Part shown: positions 16,799-24,934 of the stretch, in pieces | How positions within the stretch are numbered: position 1 is the stretch's first letter | Layout of the letters: each line of letters opens with the position of its first letter | Origin: WVZH01 sp034430895 | Lineage (GTDB): Bacteria > Chloroflexota > Anaerolineae > Anaerolineales > E44-bin32 | NCBI GenBank assembly: GCA_034430895.1 | Contig: DAOUDW010000102.1 | Span: forward strand, 1 to 64,000 | Direction of reading: 5' to 3' | Length of the DNA: 64,000 bases | The notes under the pieces: generated by a model | What the model saw: the letters and a program-made list of their open reading frames with translations, nothing else | What the model was told of the DNA's origin: nothing | The model's database searches: none | Position numbers and translations under genes: made by a program

Positions 16799-16860
16799 CA
16801 TCCTATCATCATGCTGTCGTCAAAGATTTTCTAAATGATTACTTTCTAGACTGCCTCAAT

Positions 16861-18408
16861 CTAGTGCCACGCCCCTTTCAATGTGCAGCCGGCATCAAAT
16901 TCGAGTGCCAGTACGTAATCTACAGTCGCGTGTTCCCCCCAGGCGAAGTAAAGCGTGATAAAGACCACTTGATCTTCGGGGACGGTCTTGTTTGCACTTG
17001 CTGTCATTTCGAAAACACTGCCGCTTTGCAAGTCGTCCAATCCGATTTTTCCTTCCCAGAGAGTTTCCTCCCCCAGGCGGATGTGCTCCAATGCGCCCTT
17101 TGCCACCGCATTCCAACTCAACTCCCGTATACCTACGAGGCTCACACTTCGGCCGCTTTGATTATCGAGCATCCACTCGGTATCATTGCCCCGCTCGCCC
17201 AAGAATTGAAGCCGGATCCCCGGGCAGGCCTCGGAAGTAACCGGCGCTGGCGTAGGAGAAGCAGCGGAGATCAGCGCCTGCTCCGTTGCAATCGCCATTT
17301 GCTCGCTTTCGCCCGCACTTCCTGCAGTATCCTGCGTTGCCGTGACCATCGCTGCCCCCCCTACACCGAACACAGAATCCCGCAGTAAAAGGATCACTGC
17401 AGTACCTGCGAACAACACCAGGGTTATCGGAACGATCCAAAGCGAACTTCTTTGTGGCGAGGTCGGCGGCGAGGCGGACGATGGAGCCGCCTGGATAGCG
17501 CTGGCGCTCGTCTGGCCGACAACGTCTAGCGCCAATCTTACTTGCGGGGATGTCTCCGGAGGCAATCGAAATTGCGGAAGCGGCTTTCCATCCAGGGCGG
17601 CCAAGTAGGCTTCCTGCATGGCGCGTATGCTTGGAAAACGGTCTTCGGGGCGTTTTGCCAGGGATTTGAGGATCACCCTTTCCTGATCTGCCGGGATCTG
17701 TTGATTGAAGCGTCTCGGGCGTGGAACGGATTCATTGATGTGCGCCAACACTGTCGCCATGGGTTTATCGGATTCAAACGGCAGCCGCCCGGTGGCCATC
17801 TGATAGAGAACAACACCAAGCGAATATTGATCCGAACGGGTATCGATTTTCTCGCCACGGCCCTGTTCAGGAGAGATGTATGCCGGTGTGCCCATCAGAA
17901 GCGAACCTGTGAGTGTGTCCGAACCTTCGATCTGGCGCGCCAGACCAAAGTCAGTTAGCAAAGCGTTGCCTTTTTCGTCGATCATCACATTCGAAGGTTT
18001 AATATCGCGGTGGATGATCCCTTTGTCATGCGCCAACGCCAGCGCGTCGGATATTTGCTGCACCCAGCGCCTACATTCCTGTTTGGGGATATCGCCCTGC
18101 GTCAGACGATCCTGAAGTGTCTCCCCGCGCACAAAGGGCATGACGAGGTAGATGTATCCCTGTGTCTGACCGTAATCGACAACAGGGACGATGTAAGGAT
18201 GCGTCAGATGCTGCTTGACCAACTGCGCTTCCCGACGAAAGCGCTTCAAGAATTTGCGGTCGGCACCCATCGTCGGGGAAAGTACCTTTAGCGCAACTTC
18301 ACGCAAATTACGTGTATCGACAGCCCTGTAGACCGTCGCCATGCCACCCTGGCCGACGCGCTCACGCAGATGGTAATGATCGAGCATTTTTCCAACCAGC
18401 ACACTCAT
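16861..18408 (-). CDS. Membrane-anchored eukaryotic-type Ser/Thr protein kinase 1
   Basis: Residues ~12-270 form a Hanks-type kinase: the Gly-rich loop VGQGGMATVY, catalytic Lys K41, HRDIKPSN (catalytic loop at 133), DFG (153-155) and SPE. A Pro/Ser linker, one membrane helix (about 323-343) and an extracytoplasmic beta-rich C-terminus ending GCTLKGAWH follow. Such kinases phosphorylate cytoplasmic targets in response to outside signals. The C-terminal domain resembles that of kinase 2 (20590-22443): C..L, W.L.N.SG, ELSW and a final GCT. It diverges from azlC, with a 160-bp intergenic region between. No partner phosphatase is seen. Confidence 0.92.
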   Translation of the reverse strand: MSVLVGKMLDHYHLRERVGQGGMATVYRAVDTRNLREVALKVLSPTMGADRKFLKRFRREAQLVKQHLTHPYIVPVVDYGQTQGYIYLVMPFVRGETLQDRLTQGDIPKQECRRWVQQISDALALAHDKGIIHRDIKPSNVMIDEKGNALLTDFGLARQIEGSDTLTGSLLMGTPAYISPEQGRGEKIDTRSDQYSLGVVLYQMATGRLPFESDKPMATVLAHINESVPRPRRFNQQIPADQERVILKSLAKRPEDRFPSIRAMQEAYLAALDGKPLPQFRLPPETSPQVRLALDVVGQTSASAIQAAPSSASPPTSPQRSSLWIVPITLVLFAGTAVILLLRDSVFGVGGAAMVTATQDTAGSAGESEQMAIATEQALISAASPTPAPVTSEACPGIRLQFLGERGNDTEWMLDNQSGRSVSLVGIRELSWNAVAKGALEHIRLGEETLWEGKIGLDDLQSGSVFEMTASANKTVPEDQVVFITLYFAWGEHATVDYVLALEFDAGCTLKGAWH

Positions 18409-18570
18409 ATCCCTACCTCAACACTGGGGTTCGTCGCAAGCAACATCCAAGTGTTTACACTACGAGCACATTTGTGTCAAGCGCAAGTTTAATCCAACCC
18501 TTGAGGCCACAAAACGAGCGGGTTATCATGAACCGATTCCCTATGTAGACACATCGCGACAGGAGACGGA

Positions 18571-19278
18571 ATGAATTCAGCTGCACGTGCAGAATGCCTC
18601 GCCGGTATAAGAGCCCAAATCCCCATCCTTCTCGGCGTCGTGCCATTCGGTTTGATATTCGGTGCGTTGGCGCTTTCCGCCAGTATACCGCTGCTGGAAA
18701 CACAAGCCTTATCGCTGTTCGTCTTCGCCGGCAGCGCACAATTCATCACCGCCGTACTGGTTGCAGAAGGCACGCCGGCATTCATCATCGTACTCACTAT
18801 CCTGGTCGTCAACTTACGCCACGCGCTTTACAGCGCCAGCATTTCACCATACACACAGCACTTGCCCAGGCGATGGAAAGCCATCCTGGCCTGGCTGCTC
18901 ACGGACGAAGCCTTCGTCGTTGCCTCCGTACGCTATCGGGATAAGAACAGCGCCCACACCCACTGGTTTACCTTCGGAACCGGATTGACCCTCTGGGCAG
19001 CCTGGCAGGTGAGTACAGCCGCAGGGATCGCCCTCGGCCAGGTGATTCCGGAAAACAGCCTGCTTGACTTCGCCCTGCCGCTGACCTTTATCGCATTGCT
19101 TGTCCCGCTGCTGATCGATCGGCCAACCTGGGTTGCAGCAGCAGTCTCCGGATTTTCGGCGGTGCTCCTCTCCGGGTTGCCCTATAAATTATGGGTCCTG
19201 GTCGCTGCGCTACTTGGTGTTGCCGCCGGTATGGTCGCTGAACTGCGATTGACGCCAGCCGAGGAGGCTTCCAGATGA
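18571..19278 (+). CDS. azlC: AzlC-family branched-chain amino acid exporter subunit
   Basis: The 235-residue membrane protein has about seven hydrophobic segments and AzlC signatures: GVVPFGLIFGALA, FAGSAQFITAVLV, NLRHALYSAS and LLTDEAFVV. With AzlD it forms an exporter for branched-chain amino acids or analogues. CAGGAG precedes the ATG. It overlaps azlD by 4 bp (ATGA), so the two are translationally coupled. It is divergent from kinase 1. A gene-cassette-like element lies shortly after azlD. Confidence 0.92.
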   Translation: MNSAARAECLAGIRAQIPILLGVVPFGLIFGALALSASIPLLETQALSLFVFAGSAQFITAVLVAEGTPAFIIVLTILVVNLRHALYSASISPYTQHLPRRWKAILAWLLTDEAFVVASVRYRDKNSAHTHWFTFGTGLTLWAAWQVSTAAGIALGQVIPENSLLDFALPLTFIALLVPLLIDRPTWVAAAVSGFSAVLLSGLPYKLWVLVAALLGVAAGMVAELRLTPAEEASR

Positions 19279-19604
19279 AACCCCTTGGCACGCTTTACCT
19301 GTGGACGATCATCCTCGGCGGCATGCTGGTCACATACACCACGCGGCTTTCTTTCATTTTGCTGATCCCGCAGGAACGAGTACCGGAGTGGATTAAAAGA
19401 GCCTTACGTTACGTACCACCCGCCGTTCTGGCGACGTTGATCCTCCCGGATTTGTTGTTATCCGATGGCAGCATACAGCTAGACTTCCAAAACCTTCGCC
19501 TCTTCGCCGGCCTGCTGGCAGCTTTCATATCTTGGCGCACGAAGAACACCTGGCTCACGATCGGGGTCGGCATGGGTGCATTGTGGTTGTTCTCGTCGAT
19601 TTGA
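19275..19604 (+). CDS. azlD: AzlD-family branched-chain amino acid exporter subunit
   Basis: A 109-residue protein with four hydrophobic segments, including GMLVTYTTRLSFILL and RYVPPAVLATLILPDLL, typical of AzlD. It is the small partner of AzlC in branched-chain amino acid export. Its ATG lies inside the azlC stop. It is the last gene of the pair; the insertion point of the cassette-like element begins about 90 bp after its stop, so the element disrupts no gene. Confidence 0.9.
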   Translation: MKPLGTLYLWTIILGGMLVTYTTRLSFILLIPQERVPEWIKRALRYVPPAVLATLILPDLLLSDGSIQLDFQNLRLFAGLLAAFISWRTKNTWLTIGVGMGALWLFSSI

Positions 19605-19688
19605 ACTTCATGACAAAGTGGGGCAATTTCGAACTCAATAGGATTGGATGAACGGTCTCAGCATCATGGGGCAACTGCCTGCTATAGT

Positions 19689-19783
19689 AATGAACGTTTC
19701 GGGATGAGCGGCGGCGCAAGACTCCGAACAAGAGAAAGCCGGACGCGCGCGACGTCCGCTCCACCCCGTTGTTATGCCCCGCC
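19689..19783 (-). repeat. attC-like recombination site of a gene cassette
   Basis: Read on the minus strand, the site starts GGCGGGGCATAAC (19783-19771) and continues with L''-like GGGGTGGAGCGG (19767-19756). A variable middle with a GGACG/CGTCC hairpin follows, then L'-like CCGCTCATCCC (19711-19701) and GTTCATT (19695-19689). L'' and L' pair with one extra base in L'', the usual unpaired base of attC sites. The stop codon TAA of the cassette gene lies inside GCATAAC, as is typical of integron cassettes. The final core GTTCATT is not the partner of GCATAAC; the true partner, GTTATGC, is at the other end of the element (20548-20542), as expected for an integrated cassette. Confidence 0.65.
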
Positions 19784-20547
19784 TCGGTGTTTCTCAAACC
19801 TGCCGCTTGGTAAGCTCATCGGTCGAACTGCATGCGGATTTGGCTTGTAGAAAAACAAGTAGCTTCCTGCCGACTCTTCGAAGAAGAGGAAGCCACTGAA
19901 TTCAGGAAATCTCGAAAAGAGGCCTGCTTCAGTTCCGAAGAGGCATTCGTCAAGCTCTTCTTGTTTTATAGCGGCGAAAGATTCGCCATAGATGGCGACT
20001 ATGTATGGGAACTTATGCTCTTTGGCAAGTGCCCGGTACGCTAAAACCTTTTCCGCAATCGCATGGTATAGGCGTTCGGTGTTAGGTTTTACAAAGTTGC
20101 CCCAGATGCCTTTCTCCCGAATTTGGCGTACGATATCCTGTGATGTCGCCGCATCAGGATGGAAACTGGCTAGTTCGACGACATACTGTAGGTTTGAACT
20201 ATCGTCAAAGGAGCACCAATCCGGGGTCTTCAAATCAATCTCATAGTCATGCTTAACATGAAAGCCGTTCTGGCCAAGGAATGCCCCGAGGATCAACTCA
20301 CGATAGGTATGTATTACCTGAACACTTTCGTGCGGCTGATCTTGGAATTTGCGAACGAACTTTCTGGCCTCGGTTTCATCAATGTACTGGAAGCAGTGGT
20401 AAATCGCCTTGTTGAGTTTGTTGCTTCCACCCATTTGCCCATACTGCATGTGTATCTCCAAAGGATTGCTTATATGACTAACCGATTATTCAACGAGCCT
20501 TTATACAAATGATTTGTCAAGGTGAGACCTTGATGGGCGGGGCATAA
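19695..20547 (-). mobile_element. Single integron-type gene cassette at a secondary site
   Basis: The 853-bp segment is bounded by G/TT on both sides (minus strand: cut between 20548 and 20547, and between 19695 and 19694). Its 13-bp ends are perfect inverted repeats: 19771-19783 and 20536-20548. Joining the ends would rebuild a complete attC with GGCGGGGCATAAC opposite GTTATGCCCCGCC. It carries one gene and no promoter of its own that I can recognise. No integron integrase is in the window, and the rebuilt empty site (AAG/TTCATT) is only a minimal G/TT core, pointing to insertion at a secondary site. Confidence 0.6.
19772..20449 (-). CDS. Cassette-borne protein of unknown function
   Basis: I do not recognise the family. 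The 225-residue soluble protein has no signal or membrane helix. The region DYEIDLKTPDWCSFDDSSN followed by VVELASFHP resembles the acidic core of PD-(D/E)xK nuclease-like folds (an Asp, then a Glu on the next strand), but the Lys of that motif is not clear, so this is only a hint. The C-terminal half has several aromatic-rich strands (FSGFLFFEESAGSYLFFY). GGAG six bases before the ATG at 20449 defines the start, and TAA falls inside the attC-like site. Neighbouring genes (azlD, kinase 2) are unrelated. Confidence 0.7.
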   Translation of the reverse strand: MQYGQMGGSNKLNKAIYHCFQYIDETEARKFVRKFQDQPHESVQVIHTYRELILGAFLGQNGFHVKHDYEIDLKTPDWCSFDDSSNLQYVVELASFHPDAATSQDIVRQIREKGIWGNFVKPNTERLYHAIAEKVLAYRALAKEHKFPYIVAIYGESFAAIKQEELDECLFGTEAGLFSRFPEFSGFLFFEESAGSYLFFYKPNPHAVRPMSLPSGRFEKHRGGA

Positions 20548-20589
20548 CTTACGATAAACGGATTTTTCCCAGGTCGCGTCACTTTGAGC

Positions 20590-22443
20590 TTATGGCACTG
20601 TACAACCGTTGTTCGTCTCCACAGTGAGTGAATAGGAACTGGCCGCAGCGGGATCTACAAAATTGAATTCGACGACAATCGAGCTGCCTGCGCTAACGTT
20701 GATCGAGATGCCGCCTTTGGATGTCGGCGAAGAGCTATCATCACTAGCGTATAAATTGCCACCCACCTTAATATTTTTCATTTCGTTGGTATCACCTGGC
20801 CACGATAATTCGACGAAGGTTACCGCAAGCGACACCCCGCTGTTATTATTAAAAGTCCAGGCGACCTTTTTATTGACAACGGATTTCCCACTCAAGCTGA
20901 GACTGGAACAGACATCCTGCGTTGCTGTTCGAGTGTTTGTTGCTGGTATCGGCACCGTCGGGGTACTCGTCGGCGGCGTCGCCGTCGCTGTCAACGTCAA
21001 TGTTGGTGTTGGTGTGTCCATCGGCCCTGGTGGGAGAGTCGCTGTAGGCGTCGAACCCGGAAACGGGGTCGAGACTGAGGTTTGGGTTCTCGTCGCCGTG
21101 GAACTGGACTCTGTAGACCCTCCGCCGGAAGACGAGGTCAGCGTTGCGGATGCAGTCAGATCGGCAGTCTCTGCAAGCGCGCCTTCCGTAGCTGATTCTG
21201 TTCCCACTGCTTCATCTCCCGCCTCCGGAGTACCGCTGAACTGCGCCGTCAGGGTGGCATCTAACAAGGCGCGGATTTCCTCCTCCGAGATCCCTCCGCC
21301 TTCAAGGGCCACTATCTCCGTGGCGAAGGCGTTTAACGTTCCCTGCACGTCGATCGTCTCTACAGCAGCGACGGCCACGCCTTCGTTACCACCGAACAGA
21401 TTCGGGAAGAGTGCGTTCGTGACAAAAATCGAAAGCGGGCAGAGCAGCAGCGCCAACAAAACAAGTGCAAGCACCCTCCGCCGGCGATACCATGGTTCCT
21501 TTTCCTCCTTGCTTCCCACAGAGCCAGGCGACTTGTCGCCTACCCGAGCCGTGGCTTCAAGGGGAACATGAAAAGCCTCCGTGGGAATTTCATCGGTGAC
21601 GCCGCTGCGGATGCGGTTGACCGCTTCCCGGATGGCCTGACGAAAGGCCTGGTTGAACTCGCTGATGGTCGGATAGCGCTTGCGTGGATCCTTGGAAAGC
21701 GCCTTGATCAGCACGCGTTCGATCGGCTCAGGGAGATTGGGGTTGATGTAGCGTGGCCTGGGCAATGGTTCCGTGGCATGCTTCAGTGCGATGGCAATGG
21801 GTGTTTCGGCGTCGAAGGGAAGATAACCGGTGCTCATTCGGTAAAGCACCACACCCAGGGCGTATTGATCCGAAAGCGGTGTCACATTCCCTTCTTGAAG
21901 TTGTTCCGGTGCCATATATGCCGGCGTGCCGATGACCGCCGATCCGGTTAGACTCATCGATGCATCGGTGACGTGAGCGAAGCCAAAATCGGAAAGATAA
22001 CTGTTCCCTTCTTCATCCAGCAGAATGTTGGAGGGTTTCACATCCCGATGCACCACACCGTGATCATGTGCGTACTGGAGCGCCGAGCAGATTTGGTCGA
22101 CGACCCGCATGGCCTCTTTCACGTTCATCGGTTTTTTCTGAATACGGTGATGCAAACCACCGTACTTCATGAACGGCATTACGATGAACAACAGTCCATT
22201 TTCTTCACCAAAATCTATAATGGGGATAATATGGGGGTGATCAAGCTGGCTGAGGACATTGGCTTCACGGGTGAAACGCGACTTGAACTTGTCGTCCAGG
22301 TTCAAATGGGGAGCGAGGATTTTTATCGCGACCGTGCGTTCGTTGACAAGATCGTACGCCTTGTAGACGTTCGACATGCCACCGCTGCCAGCTTTCTCAA
22401 TAAGATGGTAGTTCCCAAAGGATCTACCTTCTAATTCAGGCAT
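20590..22443 (-). CDS. Membrane-anchored eukaryotic-type Ser/Thr protein kinase 2
   Basis: The kinase domain covers residues ~10-270, with AGSGGMSNVY, K41, HRDVKPSN (HRD at 132), DFG (152-154) and APE. A membrane helix follows at about 324-345, then a long Ser/Thr/Pro-rich extracytoplasmic linker. The final ~100-residue beta domain contains KVAWTFNNNSG, FVELSWPGD and ends NNGCTVP. This last domain resembles the end of kinase 1, so both kinases probably share a sensor fold while differing in linker length. Targets are unknown. The cassette-like element ends 42 bp from its stop. The start MPELEGRSFGNYHL is normal for the family. Confidence 0.92.
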   Translation of the reverse strand: MPELEGRSFGNYHLIEKAGSGGMSNVYKAYDLVNERTVAIKILAPHLNLDDKFKSRFTREANVLSQLDHPHIIPIIDFGEENGLLFIVMPFMKYGGLHHRIQKKPMNVKEAMRVVDQICSALQYAHDHGVVHRDVKPSNILLDEEGNSYLSDFGFAHVTDASMSLTGSAVIGTPAYMAPEQLQEGNVTPLSDQYALGVVLYRMSTGYLPFDAETPIAIALKHATEPLPRPRYINPNLPEPIERVLIKALSKDPRKRYPTISEFNQAFRQAIREAVNRIRSGVTDEIPTEAFHVPLEATARVGDKSPGSVGSKEEKEPWYRRRRVLALVLLALLLCPLSIFVTNALFPNLFGGNEGVAVAAVETIDVQGTLNAFATEIVALEGGGISEEEIRALLDATLTAQFSGTPEAGDEAVGTESATEGALAETADLTASATLTSSSGGGSTESSSTATRTQTSVSTPFPGSTPTATLPPGPMDTPTPTLTLTATATPPTSTPTVPIPATNTRTATQDVCSSLSLSGKSVVNKKVAWTFNNNSGVSLAVTFVELSWPGDTNEMKNIKVGGNLYASDDSSSPTSKGGISINVSAGSSIVVEFNFVDPAAASSYSLTVETNNGCTVP

Positions 22444-22848
22444 AGCCTAAACTCACTCACATCTTGCCAACCTGGGATTGGCAACGCCCAGGATGGTTGA
22501 GATAACCCCAATGACAAACTGTAGATCGGCATACAAGAGGTGAGTCTGACCGATCCATCTCCCCTGGCGTCCTACATACCATCCACCGAGCAGAAAGAGG
22601 TGATTATCGGCAGGATCGTGGCAGAGATTCGTTCCCTTTATCCCAATCGCTACGTTACTCGCCAATAGATACCCTTAATGAAGGGTATCACAGAGAGCTG
22701 CGACTTCGTGGATGGGAATGTGGCACCATATCTTAGCACAAAAAAAAGTGAGATTTCAATCCATACACCCAAGGGTACCATTCGAGTGTAAATAACCTGA
22801 GACTTTTTTCTTGCGATGGCGAAAACCGTAAAACCGCGTTGGAACCGA
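22444..22848. other. Gene-free stretch upstream of kinase 2
   Basis: 405 bp. I see short inverted repeats only (TTGCCAA/TTGGCAA around 22466-22486; ACCCTT/AAGGGT around 22672-22685). A minus-strand open frame (22453-22665) starts at TTG without a ribosome binding site and is not convincing. The kinase promoter probably lies here. Confidence 0.45.
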
Positions 22849-24576
22849 TTAACGCGAGTTACTGGGAGACCATGGAACGAAATCACGGAGAATGGAACCC
22901 CCGATGAATTCGCGTATCATCGAGTTGTCGGGGATCAGGTTGCTGTCGATCGGCAAGAACCAATCCAAAAAAGCCAGCAAACGTTTCGCTTCGACGTGCT
23001 CATCCGTTCCGAAGGGAACCTGTCGCAGGAGCGGCTCAGCCAGTGAGGCTACCACTGCGCCCTCGTAGACCAAAGCCGAGTTGAACATCGCATCCGCGTT
23101 CTCCTGAAAGGGAAAGATATACTTCCTTTCCCCACGTCGCACCGATTCCCAGCGCCGGATGGTCTCCTGCGCGCTGTATCCCCGTTGTGCAGCGTCACGC
23201 ACAATACGACGTATCAAACGCGTATCCGTAGTCGAGACGCGGTTGAAGCGATCCAGGTTTAACTGCGTCAACGCAGATACATAAGTACGAAAGGTGTTCT
23301 CGGATGGAATCTCGGGCAGCAACTCGGGGTTGAGACCGTGAATGCCTTCCAGGATGATGATTTGATCCGGGTCCAATTGGACGAGTTCTCCCTCGACCTG
23401 TTTGCCCAAAAGAAAATCATAACTCGGCAGACGGACTTCTTCTCCGGCGATCATGCGCTTGATGTCTTGATTGAGATGCGCAAGATCCAGCACCTTAAGT
23501 GATTCGTAATCGTATTCCCCAGTTTCGTCCAGGGGGGATTTATCACGATCGACGAAATAGTTATCCAGGCCAATTGGATACGGTGCAAGCCCACTCGCCA
23601 GAAGCTGGATCGACAGGCGTTTTGAGAACGTCGTCTTTCCGGAAGATGATGGGCCAGCGATTAATACGACGCGTATTCGATCCCGGCGTTCCGCGATCAG
23701 CGCCGCGATTTCAGCGATCCGTCTCTCGTGGAGCGCCTCCGAGACAAGCACGATTTCCCTCACCCGACCGGCATTAATCGCTTCATTCAATGCGCCCACA
23801 TCTGGAATGCCGATGGTATCAATCCAATCTCCATACTGTAAAAATGTTTCCAGAAGAATACGGAATTCAGGAACGGGCAGTAATTCAGTCGGACGATGTC
23901 GTCTTGGAAATCGTAATGTGAATCCCTCGATGGCAGGTTGCAGCGCAAACCAGCGCAGATAGCCGGTCGAGGGGACCATGTAACCATGGTGGTAATCGCG
24001 AAAATCGTTGAGCTGGTAAACCACGAGGTGTGGTTTCTTACGATGCTTCAGCAAGCGTTCCTTATCTTTATAGCCTTGTTTACTGAAGTACGCGATCGCA
24101 TCTTCAATCGGCAGTTGACTCTTCGCAAAAGGCAAATCCTGGTCGACCAACTCCTGCATCCGGGCCTGCAAACTTGCGAGTTCATTGCTGCTTAAAGCCG
24201 GACGACCATTTACCTCGCAGAAATAGCCACCCGAAGCGATGGAATGATCGACAGTCAATTCCGCTTCCGGGTAGAGTTCCTCGAATCCTGCCGCCAGCAG
24301 GAAGGTCAGGGAACGGCGATAGATACGCATGCCGTCTGCGGAAGCCATAGTAATCGGACGCACCCTGGCGTCCATTTCAATGGGATACGTCAACTCGCGC
24401 AATTCTCCGTTAACGATGGCCCCCACAACCGGAGCCTGCGGAGATTCAACAACGCGCAAAAAGTCGATCAACTGGCTGCCTCGCGCGCCCTCTAAAACAC
24501 GTCCTTCTGGAAGATGAACCTGAATCGTTTCCCGCTGTTTGGTTTCGTGTATCCCCTGATTGGCCTTTGCTTTCAT
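22849..24576 (-). CDS. TGS-domain nucleoside (uridine) kinase-like protein
   Basis: About 575 residues. An N-terminal TGS domain (IQVHLPEGRVLEG) leads into a ThrRS-like second domain (TVDHSIASGGYFCEV) and then a uridine kinase/phosphoribulokinase-type P-loop domain with LIAGPSSSGKTTFS, followed by GLDNYFVDRDKSPLD and IILEGIHGLNPELL. This three-part protein is known in many bacteria as a nucleoside kinase, phosphorylating nucleosides with ATP or GTP. The ATG at 24576 has GGAGG upstream; the in-frame ATG at 24603 also has a weaker AAGGTAG, adding nine residues. It stands alone between kinase 2 and the glycine cleavage genes. Confidence 0.85.
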   Translation of the reverse strand: MKAKANQGIHETKQRETIQVHLPEGRVLEGARGSQLIDFLRVVESPQAPVVGAIVNGELRELTYPIEMDARVRPITMASADGMRIYRRSLTFLLAAGFEELYPEAELTVDHSIASGGYFCEVNGRPALSSNELASLQARMQELVDQDLPFAKSQLPIEDAIAYFSKQGYKDKERLLKHRKKPHLVVYQLNDFRDYHHGYMVPSTGYLRWFALQPAIEGFTLRFPRRHRPTELLPVPEFRILLETFLQYGDWIDTIGIPDVGALNEAINAGRVREIVLVSEALHERRIAEIAALIAERRDRIRVVLIAGPSSSGKTTFSKRLSIQLLASGLAPYPIGLDNYFVDRDKSPLDETGEYDYESLKVLDLAHLNQDIKRMIAGEEVRLPSYDFLLGKQVEGELVQLDPDQIIILEGIHGLNPELLPEIPSENTFRTYVSALTQLNLDRFNRVSTTDTRLIRRIVRDAAQRGYSAQETIRRWESVRRGERKYIFPFQENADAMFNSALVYEGAVVASLAEPLLRQVPFGTDEHVEAKRLLAFLDWFLPIDSNLIPDNSMIREFIGGSILRDFVPWSPSNSR

Positions 24577-24934
24577 AGCGATACGGCCTCCGCGAAACTT
24601 CATTCTACCTTATTTTCTCTTCTCGCATTTACGATCATCTCGACTCGATAGTAAGTCATCGAATAACTCGAAAAAAACGTTCAGAATCTATTGAGTCCTC
24701 TGATGTAGACTATAACCATCTTCTGAAGACAGGCCCCGGATGCAAGGGGACCCGGGGCATCTCATTCCTTATTTTCGGAGCGATTGAAATCAAGACACAA
24801 TCGCTCCGATCTGTTATTGCAGACCATGATCAAGTCCGGGAACCATCCGGGGGATATTCCAAATCAACCGGACCCATGGTCAGGGAAATCCCAGAACGAA
24901 TCGGAAATGATTGGTATCAGAACTGGAGTCGCGA
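24577..24934. other. Intergenic stretch with two hairpins downstream of gcvPB
   Basis: No coding frame is convincing. Two inverted repeats lie here: GCCCCGG/CCGGGGC (about 24733-24757) and a 12-bp stem TCGGAGCGATTG/CAATCGCTCCGA (24775-24786 with 24798-24809). Neither has a long T-run; they may jointly end the gcv operon or lie in the leader of the kinase gene. Confidence 0.5.

Noticed and set aside
19695..20547. Small transposon or MITE with inverted ends
   Set aside because: There is no target duplication. The inverted ends sit within an attC-like structure with an unpaired base, and the stop codon lies inside the core, which fits a gene cassette better.
22453..22665. Open frame of 70 codons on the minus strand upstream of kinase 2
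   Set aside because: It starts at TTG without a ribosome binding site, runs through a hairpin and matches no family. Kept as gene-free.
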